From NCBI RefSeq assembly GCF_042680125.1, contig NZ_JBHTNY010000001.1: a DNA stretch of 64,000 bases; one strand, given 5' to 3'. The notes under the pieces are model-generated. The model was not told where the DNA came from. It saw nothing but the letters and a program-made list of their open reading frames with translations, and did no database searches. The stretch is from Robinsoniella peoriensis (lineage in GTDB: Bacteria > Bacillota > Clostridia > Lachnospirales > Lachnospiraceae). A program made the position numbers and the translations under genes. Position 1 is the first letter of the stretch; each line of letters starts with the position of its first letter. Of the stretch, positions 1 to 9,600 are shown piece after piece.

Positions 1-455
1 TTAGTAAAAATCCGGATGATACAATTACGGACGTAAAGCCAAATCAGAGTATTGTAAAAGACCCTAAAATTACAGTAGCAGAAGGTTCTTTAGAAGCATA
101 TGTGCGTGCCAAAATTGAGTTTGAAGGTTTAAGTGAAAAACAAATTGAAGAGATTTTACCATTGATTGATATTGATACTCAAAAATGGTTTTTATCAACA
201 GACGGATACTATTATTATCAGGATCCAATGAAGGCTGGAGCATCAGATTATCTGTTCCAAACCGTAAAAATACCGGAAAACTGGGGCAATGAAGTATCTG
301 GTGTGACATTTAAGATTAATGTTTTTGCAGAAGCTATTCAGGCTGATAGCTTTACTCCATATTCAGAACGTGGTTTAATTATGGGATGGAAAGATTCAGA
401 AGGAAATGATATTCAGGCAGAAACAAATAAAATAGTTCCAACAGAAGTACAGTAA
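1..455 (+). CDS. TasA/camelysin-like SipW-dependent secreted protein (5' end outside window)
   Basis: The frame is open from base 3 with no start in the window, so this is the C-terminal part (about 150 residues) of a larger protein. It reads PKITVAEGSLEAYVRAKIEF and later VKIPENWGNEVSG, FKINVFAEAIQADSFTP. The same pattern (IPTSW..., VEAIQARNVTPDF) occurs in the protein at 912-1523, so the two are paralogues. This layout matches the SipW-dependent TasA/camelysin type of small beta-rich extracellular proteins; TasA forms biofilm fibres in Bacillus. That this copy forms fibres is inference. A GTG at 102 could be called as a start but lies inside the conserved domain and has no ribosome binding site. 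The stop at 453-455 is followed by the repeat element at 484-650. Confidence 0.7.
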   Translation, partial: SKNPDDTITDVKPNQSIVKDPKITVAEGSLEAYVRAKIEFEGLSEKQIEEILPLIDIDTQKWFLSTDGYYYYQDPMKAGASDYLFQTVKIPENWGNEVSGVTFKINVFAEAIQADSFTPYSERGLIMGWKDSEGNDIQAETNKIVPTEVQ

Positions 456-483
456 ACAGGATAGCAATTAGCAGTAAATACTC

Positions 484-650
484 ACTAGAGCGTGTTTGAA
501 ATTCATCGCCTGATCTGATAGCTCCGCTAATCAGGGTGCAGCCGTGCAAATTAAGAACGTATCCCCACTACGCCGCCAATTTTGCACTGCCCTCCCGCAA
601 GGTGGAGCAGTCAGCCGCATACGGGCAGTGTGAAAACACGCTTGAAGTTT
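484..650. repeat. Palindrome-bounded intergenic repeat element (long form)
   Basis: The element is bounded by inverted ends AGCGTGTTT (489-497) and AAACACGCT (634-642). It contains internal dyads: CCTGAT/ATCAGG near 510-535 and GTGCAAATT/AATTTTGCAC near 565-597. Related short copies occur at 3563-3596, 24491-24540 and 38019-38052. The GC-rich, structured interior differs from the AT-rich flanks. No ORF with a ribosome binding site lies inside. A MITE or REP-like element is the likely class (inference). Confidence 0.55.
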
Positions 651-696
651 ATAAAATAACAAACTTCAGCAGCTTATTAGCGGGAAAATCAGCCTG

Positions 697-912
697 ATGG
701 CTCAACGGAAGAAAGGAATGGATTCTAGACGTATGGGTGGTTCAAATAAAAACGAAGAAAAGACGTTTATTGTTACAGTAAAAAGCAGAAAAAATCAGAC
801 ATGGCAGGGAACGGTAAACTGGGTGGAAGAAAAAAGAATACAGCCATTTCGTAGTGCTTTAGAATTAATCCGTTTGATGGATTCTGCCATAGGTGTAGAG
901 GAGGAAGAGTAA
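697..912 (+). CDS. Small conserved-looking hypothetical protein, 71 aa
   Basis: A short basic and acidic protein of unknown function. Its centre, FIVTVKSRKNQTWQGTVNWV followed by FRSALELIRLMDSAI, reads like a compact folded domain with two strands and a helix. There is no signal peptide or membrane segment. The stop TAA shares its last base with the ATG of the next gene (TAATG at 910-914), so the two are probably translationally coupled and part of one SipW/TasA-type locus. The start is uncertain: ATG 697 has no clear ribosome binding site, and ATG 718 has an AGAAAGG that is too close. Starting at 718 would remove seven residues. I do not recognise a characterised homologue. Confidence 0.6.
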   Translation: MAQRKKGMDSRRMGGSNKNEEKTFIVTVKSRKNQTWQGTVNWVEEKRIQPFRSALELIRLMDSAIGVEEEE

Positions 913-1523
913 TGGTTAAGAAAAAAATAGCGCTGTTGGTTACGACAGCTGCACTTATAGGTCTTGTAACCGTAGGAGCTACATTAGCGTGGTTCACGGA
1001 TAAAGATACAGCGAATAATAAACTGGCAGTTGGTTTTGTAAGTGTAGAGATTGATGAACCAAACTATAAAGAAGAGAATTATCAGGCATTATTGCCGGGT
1101 GATCCAATTTGGAAAGATCCCACAATTAATCTGGCAGCTGAAAGCCAGGATTCCTATATCCGTATTGCAGCGCCAAAGGTAACCGTAAATGAGGTGGATT
1201 ATCCTTTGTTTAATCAAGATGGATCTTCTGATTTTGGGTCGGTTTTAAATGAAAATTGGGTACTGAAAGGTGATTACATTTATTATAAGAACATTGTATC
1301 TGGAAATGATAAGGTTCCGCTGTTGAAAGAGCTGGGAAGCGAAGGCAATATCTATACAATGCAAATTCCTACATCATGGACAAATGCTTTTAATTCCGCG
1401 AAGATAGAGATTGTCTTTAATGTAGAAGCAATTCAGGCAAGGAATGTAACACCGGATTTTGGAAAAGACGCACCATGGCCGGTTAGCAGCCCGGATGAAA
1501 TTATAGAATATCAGGCCAAATAA
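912..1523 (+). CDS. SipW-dependent-type signal peptide protein (TasA/camelysin-like), 203 aa
   Basis: The N-terminus has the SipW-type signal: lysines (MVKKK), a hydrophobic run to about residue 24, then LAWFTDKDTANNKL. This lets me place it with TasA/camelysin-like proteins that need the special signal peptidase SipW. The mature part contains SYIRIAAPKV and VEAIQARNVTPDF, shared with the paralogue at the window start. Predicted role: extracellular beta-rich surface or matrix component. The ribosome binding site GAGGAAGAG (900-908) overlaps the end of the upstream 71-aa gene. A strong hairpin at 1549-1582 ends the operon. No SipW peptidase gene is visible here; it may lie upstream of the window. 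Confidence 0.75.
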   Translation: MVKKKIALLVTTAALIGLVTVGATLAWFTDKDTANNKLAVGFVSVEIDEPNYKEENYQALLPGDPIWKDPTINLAAESQDSYIRIAAPKVTVNEVDYPLFNQDGSSDFGSVLNENWVLKGDYIYYKNIVSGNDKVPLLKELGSEGNIYTMQIPTSWTNAFNSAKIEIVFNVEAIQARNVTPDFGKDAPWPVSSPDEIIEYQAK

Positions 1524-1548
1524 AATCATATAATGTATTAATATTTAT

Positions 1549-1584
1549 TAAGGACGGAAGATTGTTTAATCTTCCGTCCTTAAT
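1549..1584 (+). terminator. Hairpin terminator after the TasA-like gene
   Basis: A perfect 15-bp stem (1549-1563 with 1568-1582) closes a GTTT loop. It is followed only by a weak T-rich tract (TTAATT), so it may act as a processing hairpin as well as a terminator. Confidence 0.7.
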
Positions 1585-1609
1585 TGCAGAATAAGGATGA
1601 GAATACGCT

Positions 1610-3349
1610 ATGGCAACTGACCAAAAAATAGAAAATCTTCTGAATCTGGCGCTGGATGCCACTCCGGAAGAACGGGAAAAATCACTGACGTTAGATGTGG
1701 GGTATGATCCGGTGGACCAGAAGTGGGAAATTATCGTAAAGTACTCAGGGGATATCTCAAGGCTTGAGAGTGAAGACATCCAGGTAGTGGAATTAATCAA
1801 TGAATACGCAATCATAACATTACCGGAATCTAAAATTGATTACCTGGCGGCACAGCCAGAGGTTGAATTTATTGAAAAGCCGAAGAGGCTGTTTTTCTCG
1901 GTTAATCAGGGGAGGGCAGCATCCTGCATGAATGTGCTTCAGACACCGGCTTTTAATTTAAATGGGGAGGGCATTATTGTTGCAGTTATTGACTCGGGGG
2001 TGGATTATACACATCCTGATTTTCGAAATCCCAATGGAAGTACCCGCATATTAAATATCTGGGATCAGACGCTGCCGGGGAATCCGCCAAAAGGATATAA
2101 AATCGGGACTGAGTTTGACCAGGCACAGATCAACGCTGCCCTGAACCCTGAGGCAGAAGGGGAAAGGTCTGCACAGGCTGTGCCATCCAGGGACTTAAGC
2201 GGTCACGGTACGCAGGTACTTGGAATCGCAGCAGGTAATGGAAGGGCATCTAACGGCAGATACAGAGGTGTTGCCTATGCAAGTGATATTATTGTGGTCA
2301 AACTGGGTCTGGCACGCCCGAATTCATTTCCAAGGACAACAGAGCTGATGCAGGCGCTGGATTATGTAATTAGGAAGTCTATTGAATATCAGAAGCCCGT
2401 TGCCATTAATTTAAGTTTTGGAACCGTTTATGGTTCACATGATGGAAGCGGACTTTTGGAGACATATATCGATGACATTTCGAATCTGTGGAAATCTACA
2501 ATATCGGTGGGGACGGGGAATGAGGGGAGTACCGGAGGACACACTTCCGGGATACTGAAAAACTATGTGCCTGTAGAAATACAGCTGGGGATAGTAAATA
2601 ATGAATTGAGTATAAATCTGCAGATTTGGAAGTCTTATGTGGATGAATTTGAGATTACTATCGTGCATCCATCCGGGCAGGTTGTAGGACCATTACAGGA
2701 AGTACTGGGACCACAACGTTATATTGCAGGGGAGACAGAGCTTTTGGTCTATTATGGCGAACCCAGCCCTTATAGCACGTCCCAGGAGATCTACATAGAT
2801 TTTATTCCCCGGGATACTTATATTGACAGCGGTATCTGGCGGTTAATATTTACTCCAAAGAGAATTGTAGAAGGGCGTTATGATGTCTGGCTACCGGCAT
2901 CAGCAGCGGTAGGAATCGGCACGAGATTTTATCAGCCCACGGTTGAAACCACGTTAACTATTCCCTCAACTGCCAGGAAAGTTATTGCAGTAGGTGCCTA
3001 TGATTCCAGACTTTTAACTTATGCACCTTTCTCGGGAAGAGGATATAACCGGGATAGCAGCCAGGTCAAACCGGATGTGTCAGCTCCCGGTGTTGATATT
3101 ACAACTGCCACGCCTGGAGGGGGATATACCACTGTTTCCGGGACTTCTTTTGCAACACCGTTTGTTACAGGGGCAGCGGCGATGTTAATGCAGTGGGGGA
3201 TTGTAATGGGGAATGATCCTTATTTATATGGAGAGAAAGTCAAAGCATATCTGATCCGGGGGGCGAGGCCTTTAAATGTAGAAAGGGTTTATCCAAATCC
3301 CACGCTGGGATATGGAACGCTCTGTGTAAAAGACAGCTTTCCGGGTTAA
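1610..3349 (+). CDS. S8 family subtilisin-like serine peptidase (Csp-type)
   Basis: A 579-residue subtilase with an intact catalytic triad: Asp128 in VIDSGVDYTHPDF, His199 in SGHGTQV and Ser513 in SGTSFATPF. No classical signal peptide is present; residues 1-95 resemble the prodomain-like N-terminus of clostridial Csp-type proteases. A roughly 120-residue insertion lies between the His and Ser blocks, as in the CspB/CspBA family, members of which cleave a cortex hydrolase precursor during spore germination. Whether this copy has that role is not shown by the sequence, since no sleC or spore gene is adjacent. The start at 1610 has AAGGATGAG nine bases upstream. It is a single-gene unit between the hairpin at 1549 and the terminator at 3462. 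Confidence 0.85.
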   Translation: MATDQKIENLLNLALDATPEEREKSLTLDVGYDPVDQKWEIIVKYSGDISRLESEDIQVVELINEYAIITLPESKIDYLAAQPEVEFIEKPKRLFFSVNQGRAASCMNVLQTPAFNLNGEGIIVAVIDSGVDYTHPDFRNPNGSTRILNIWDQTLPGNPPKGYKIGTEFDQAQINAALNPEAEGERSAQAVPSRDLSGHGTQVLGIAAGNGRASNGRYRGVAYASDIIVVKLGLARPNSFPRTTELMQALDYVIRKSIEYQKPVAINLSFGTVYGSHDGSGLLETYIDDISNLWKSTISVGTGNEGSTGGHTSGILKNYVPVEIQLGIVNNELSINLQIWKSYVDEFEITIVHPSGQVVGPLQEVLGPQRYIAGETELLVYYGEPSPYSTSQEIYIDFIPRDTYIDSGIWRLIFTPKRIVEGRYDVWLPASAAVGIGTRFYQPTVETTLTIPSTARKVIAVGAYDSRLLTYAPFSGRGYNRDSSQVKPDVSAPGVDITTATPGGGYTTVSGTSFATPFVTGAAAMLMQWGIVMGNDPYLYGEKVKAYLIRGARPLNVERVYPNPTLGYGTLCVKDSFPG

Positions 3350-3461
3350 AAATGAATTTTATGTGCATTTTAACTTGACAATACACAATGATGAAAATGC
3401 AATATACAAAAGATATAAAATAGTATAACCTAAAGTGGAAAATGAGAGTGAAATTTAAGCC

Positions 3462-3488
3462 GCACTTGTGTAATCGAGTGCTTTTTTT
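3462..3488 (+). terminator. Rho-independent terminator of the S8 peptidase gene
   Basis: A 7-bp stem (GCACTTG with CGAGTGC, one G-U pair) is followed by seven Ts at 3482-3488. Confidence 0.75.
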
Positions 3489-3562
3489 GTGGAATATTGC
3501 TTAATTGCATGGAAGATATTGCTAAAATTTAGTATATAATTTATTCTGTGGGTAACAGTCTG

Positions 3563-3596
3563 GAACGTGTCCGAAAGCTATGATCAAACACGCTCT
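3563..3596 (-). repeat. Short palindromic repeat, inverted copy
   Basis: GAACGTGTCCGAA (3563-3575) and TCAAACACGCTCT (3584-3596). Read on the minus strand it has the same order as the copy at 38019-38052 (GCGTGTTTGA then TTCGGACACG). It lies just upstream of the GH101 ribosome binding site. Confidence 0.6.
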
Positions 3597-3633
3597 AAGA
3601 TTCTGTAATAATAAGCAGGAGGAAAAAAGAGTT

Positions 3634-6600
3634 ATGAGGAATAAGAGGAATCTGGCAGCCAGAATAATCAGCTTTACACTATCATTATGTCTGGTATGTT
3701 CCAGTGCTGAAGGTCTTTTCTCATCTGGGGTTGTGCATGCGGCAGAACTGCAGGAGAATGGGTCTGAGGTCATGGAGATACCAACAGAAAAAGAGGTTGT
3801 AAAGGAAACAGAGTTGCAAAGTGAGATACCGGATATAGAGGAGACGGAATCAACAAGCGAAATAGATGGCACCGATCGGGAAGAGGCTGCAACTGAGGCA
3901 GCGGAGACAGAGAGTGAATTGCAGGAAAAGAATGCTGCAACTGTGGCAGAAGGGGAAGTAAGTGCAGATGAAGCATTTGCCGGCCTGTTGGACGAGATGT
4001 ATGCAGCAATGCCTGCAGGACAGGAAAAAGTCACTTATGGTAATAACTATCAGTCTAATCAGCCGGAACCATTTACTTATAGATCCGGTAAAGGAACAGC
4101 GACCGTAGATAACGGGCTGACTATGAAAATTGAATCTCTTACAGGCAATGAATTTGCAGCGACCTGGGATAATACACCATATCTTACCTCCGGTGTTATT
4201 TCCGCCGTTTTTAAATATCAGTCTGAGGGTGAAAGAATTGGCTTTTTAATAAAGGCAAATGATGATTCAAATGGTATTTCCGTAAGATATGATGTTAAAG
4301 GCACCTGGAATATTCAGAGCCAGAATGAAGGCGGAAAATGGAAAACATTTTCAGGACCTGTTTTAGAGCAAAATACGGAATACAGACTTCGGATAGGTTT
4401 CTATGGAGACAAGATAATCATTGCTTTAGATGATGCTGTTATCTTTAATGAATCAGTTCCGAATGTGTTGACAGAGGAGCTTATTAATCAAAGAGGACAG
4501 ATAGGAATATTTAAATGGTTTAACGTACCTGCAACAGTATCTATTAGCGATTTTAAGGTAGAAGGTGTAGGAACAAAGGACAAGCCATCCAACGTTGTGG
4601 AATATGTTCAGGATTATGAAGATCCGGAATATACACCAAACTGGAGTAATAATGCTGCATCAATCGAAACAACAGATACCGGAAACAGAGTATTGAAAAT
4701 TGCAGCCGGTAAAGCAAGAGTGGTAGATCTGGATTCACCGGATATCAAAGAGGGAACCTTATCACTTCGTTACAAAGCAGTTGCACCTGCGAACAGCACA
4801 CCGAAGCAGTTTGGATTCCGTTTTGGCGCTAAGGACAATAAGTTCCGTGAGTTAAACTGGGACGGGGGACAATGGGTTGTAGAGAATCAGTCTGGTTATC
4901 CTTCCATCGATATGCAAAAACCAGTGAACGGAACCTGGAATGATTTAATCATTAATTTCCAGGAAGGATCGATCACCGTTTATTTAAACAAAGAGCCGGT
5001 AGGAACCTTTACACTGGATGTATTAAAAAATGGTGTGGCAGGTCAGTTCGGTATCCGTACCTGGGGAAATACTGCCGTATTAATTGATGATGTTATCTAC
5101 ACCAATAAAATAATTGAGCCGGAAGCTATCTTGAAATATGAAAATGATTTCCAGGATGGCATCACAGGAACCTGGAGCCAGGGATCACCTGCAATCGTAA
5201 AGGAAGGATCCAATAAGGTTCTGAGTTTAACAAATGTCAGCGGCATGGCTGAATTAACAGATGCCGTAAAATTATCACAGGGAACCTATGGGGCAAAAGT
5301 AAAGACAGAACATGCAGATCTTGGTCTTAAGATCGGCACTGGAATTGTGCAGTATAATGTAAATAAATGGGAGTTTGTCTTAGAAGATCAGACGTATCCA
5401 TTAACAGGCGAAGCAGAATCACCAAAGTTAAAGGCCTGGAACGATCTCGCAGTTTCATTTACCGGAGACAAAGTAACACTCAGCATCAATGGAAAAAAAT
5501 CTGCTGCTGAGATACCGGCAGGAGTTTCTATTGGAATGGGATATCCCGGAATAACAGGAACCGGTAAGATTTATCTGGATGATCTGCTTTACACGGAAAA
5601 GTTCGAGGATATCTCAACAGCTCCGCTGGATAAAGTTTATTATGAAGAATACTATGATACAATTGCAGCGGTAAACTGGGAAGAATTCGAAACACCCCAG
5701 ATTAAAAATGGCTATCTGGAAGGCGCAGTTGCAGGAAATGCGGCGGCTGTTAACAGTGATATCAGTATGCCGGAACATGGCGTATTCCAGGTGAAAATGC
5801 AGGCAGACCAGCTGAAGAGCGGTATTCAGATTGGAAATTTAAAAGTTTACAATACTTCTGCAACGGAATGGGTTTTGGATAATGGATCAGAAATTACACC
5901 GCTGGGAATCAGTAAAGCAATTGCGGCTGATGCAGATTATATTCTCAGAGTGGAAATAGTAAAGGGAAATCTAACATTAAAAGTGAATAACCAGACTGTT
6001 GGAACCGCAAATGAAGTTTCTTATGATAAGACACAGGGCGGATTCGGTATCTACAATCCAAATGCAGAGAAAATGAATGTAAAAATCGATGCAATGGGAG
6101 CAGAGGAATTAAGCGTATATGAAGAAACCTTTGGGGAATTATATAATCCTAACTGGGAATCCAGCAAACCTCTTGATAACAGTAATAATGCGATACATAA
6201 TATAGAAGCAGGCACGCTGACAATAAAAGTACCGGGCATAACCAGATTCTTAAATAAAGATTCGATTTCAATGAAGGATGTGCATACCACATTTGATTTC
6301 ACACCAAGCGTTGGGGATGATATGCAGGGCGGACGTTATGGTTTCGTTTTCCGCGACACCGACTTTACCCAAGGATTGTCGGTAGAGGTTGATATCAATG
6401 GAAACTGGCGTGTAAATGTAGATGACAGTACCAAGGGATTTGGCAAGACATTTTCATTAAAAGCAGGTGAGACTTATAAGGTAGCAATTGACCTGATTGG
6501 GAACACCGTACAGCTGAAATTTACGGACAAAGATGGGCTTGTCACAGATATGGGTTCCGTTACCATGGAATCTATGAAAAATACACCCGGACTCTTTGGT

Positions 6601-9600
6601 ATAAAGTCCTGGTATGGAAGTAAAGAACTGACATTTGATAATTTTGAAATGATAGAGGAAGCTTCTCTTCCGTTATTCTCTGCAAATGAGAAAACAATTG
6701 AGATTCAAAAAGACGGACTGACAGCTATGATTGATCAGTCATTCCCGCGTATCCTTTCCTATAAGCTAAATGAAAAGACTATGAGAGGTCAGGAAGATCA
6801 GCTGGGAACCGTAGTGCTGAACGGAGAAAAAGTATCACCGGCTGTAACCGGAACAAAGAAAGATGACAGTACCTACGAGTACGTAATGGAATTTGCAGAT
6901 AAAGGTGTAACGATGAAAGCAACACTTTCTGTAGCAGAAAATCATGTGGTAGAATTTAAAATCACAGATATTGCAGAAAACGGCAGCTTTAAAGTGAAAA
7001 CATTTTCACTGGGCGAAAGCACCTGGGCTTATGCAGATGACAAGATGGAAGGCGCATCTTATGCCTGGACAAAATCAAATGGCCAATGGCATGGTGTATC
7101 CGAAGAATTAGCGGATGATATGTCACAAATGGAAAAGAGCGGTGCGGAAGGAACTACCATGGCAATGATCAGTGGAAATGGTCTGGCTGCTTCCATCGAA
7201 AACAACGTAATGTCCGGCGGAAATAAAGTGGTAATGGAAAAATCCGTAAAATCCCTGGTAAAAAAGGCTCAGATACGAAATGGAGAATGGACTTACCGTT
7301 ATAGCGACACCACCGATAAAGAAGAATTGCCTTGGGCAAAAATTGTCATTACAGAAGATGCTAATGCAGATGAAAATGTTGACTGGCAGGATGCAGCAGT
7401 AGCACATCGGAAATATATCCTGGAAGAAGCATTTGGTGCCAAAGACATGGCAAACAATATGATGTACATTGCATTTAACTTTGCAAGCCAGGCAAACGAC
7501 CCATTCCTCAATTCCTTAGAAACAGGTAAGGTATTGTACAATTACATGGATGGATTCGGGCAGATGGTACTTCATAAAGGGTATCAGGCAGAAGGCCATG
7601 ATGATGATATTCCTTCCTATTCCAACGTCGGTGTAAGACAGGGTGGGGTTGAAGACTTTAAAACTCTCATCGGCGAAGGCGATAAATATAACATGAGCAT
7701 CGGTGTGCATCTCAATGCTACCGAATATCATCTGGATGCAAATGAATTATACTATAAGAACTTAAGCGGTGCTACAGCAGCCGGATATCAGAGTGACAGG
7801 CTTGCAAAAGGCTGGGACTGGATTGATACCGCATACTATGTAGACCAGACGAAAGATGTTGTCACAGGACAGCTTCAGAAACGGTTCAAAGACCTTTATG
7901 ATTTAACAAAAGTTGGAGATAAAGGACTGGACTTCTACTATATTGATGTTTATACAGGAAATGATTATAATGCTTACAAATTAGTAGATTATATCAATGA
8001 CCTTGGCGTTAAAGTAGGTACAGAGTTCTCCGGACCGATTGAGCCTGGCGTTACCTTTACACATTGGGGTACCGACCTTGGATACCCGAACAAAGGAAAC
8101 AAGAGCGTTCTTTACAGAATGGTAAAAAATGATTTGGATATCTTTGTTGGAAATGCATTGTTCAAAGGACAGAAAATCCCGGTAGTAACTACCTGGGGTG
8201 ATTCTAAGACCGATGTACAGCAGGGTGTGACCGTATTCTATAACGAAGTACTTCCTACAAAATTCATGCAGCATTTTGGTGTTTTAAAATCAGAAACAGA
8301 CCAAATTACATTTGAAGGAAATGTTACCTCCACAAGAAATAAAGAAACAAAGATGGTGGAATTGCGTCAGGACGGAAAGTTAATCTCTTCCTGGGCCGAC
8401 ACTGGAACCACAACAGATGAAGGAGAACGTCATGCAGGAGAGGCAACTTCCCTGATTCCGTGGAGCTGGGATATCAAAACAGGCGACAAGTTAGATATTA
8501 ACGGAGGCGCAAAGCTGTATCATTGGAATACAACAGGCAATCCGACTACTTGGGAACTGACAGATGAATTTAAGAATGTTCCATCCTTTGACTTATATGA
8601 GACCACACAGCAGGGAAAAGTGAAAATTGGCACAATCTCTAATGACGGTGGCACAATCACCATCAACAGCAAGAAAAACACACCATATGTATTATATCCT
8701 TCTACAAGCACCCATGTACTGGAAGCAGCAGGAAACTGGGGTGAAGGAAGCCCGGCTAAAGATTTTGCGTTTAATGCAGAAAAATTTGCAGATGAAGGCG
8801 GTGTATGGGAAAAAACCGGAGATGCATCCATTGAGGTTGTACCGGGAAAAGTAAATTATGACATTTCCAAAGAAATGAGCGAAAACCGCTGGGACCGCTA
8901 TGCACAGTTTAAGACAGAGGGCGGAACGCTGTCCCAGGAAATGACAGATCTGAAACCGGGACAGGACTACACCGTAGGTGTCTGGACAGAAACCCAGAAC
9001 GGACGTAAAGCTTCTATTGAAGTGACAATTGGAGATCAGTCTTATACCAACTTTGTTACCGGTAAAGACGGAGTGCACCGCTCTTCCTTCAAATATGTGG
9101 GAACCAGATGGCAGAGAATGGATGTTGAGTTTACCGTTCCAGAAGGAGTAACCACAGCACAGATTAAGCTGACCGCAGAAAAAGGCGATGGAGTGGTTAA
9201 CTTTGATGACGTAAAAGTATGGCAGCATACAACAACAGAAAATGATGTAAACAATTCGGATTATGTGCTCTATGAAGATTTTGAAAATACCTATGAAGGC
9301 TGGGGACCGTTAGAATATGGCGGCGGATCCAGAAAAATTCATATCGCATCCGACAGAAGCAATGCAAATGATAATAACGAAATTGTAAAGCCTGGCGAAG
9401 ACAAAGTAGGACCTGTAATGACCTGGGTTTTAGATGGAGAAAACTCCTTAAAGCTCAACGAAAATGAAGTGGGCAGATATGTAGTTACAAATGAAAGCAG
9501 TTTAAAACTCCAGCCGAACACTTCTTATGATTTAACCTTCGATTATACATTAGAGGATGGCTGTGATTATGTAGTCTATGTAAAACCGGTAAGCCAGGGA

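Noticed and set aside
484..650. Known riboswitch or tRNA-like element
   Set aside because: No class motif was recognised, and related copies elsewhere in the window point to a dispersed repeat.
3522..4034. 170-aa serine-rich ORF on the minus strand
   Set aside because: Antisense to the acidic TE-rich linker of the GH101 gene, whose repeats create a false Ser/Ala frame.
8692..9228. 178-aa ORF on the minus strand
   Set aside because: Lies wholly opposite the GH101 frame with no start signal.
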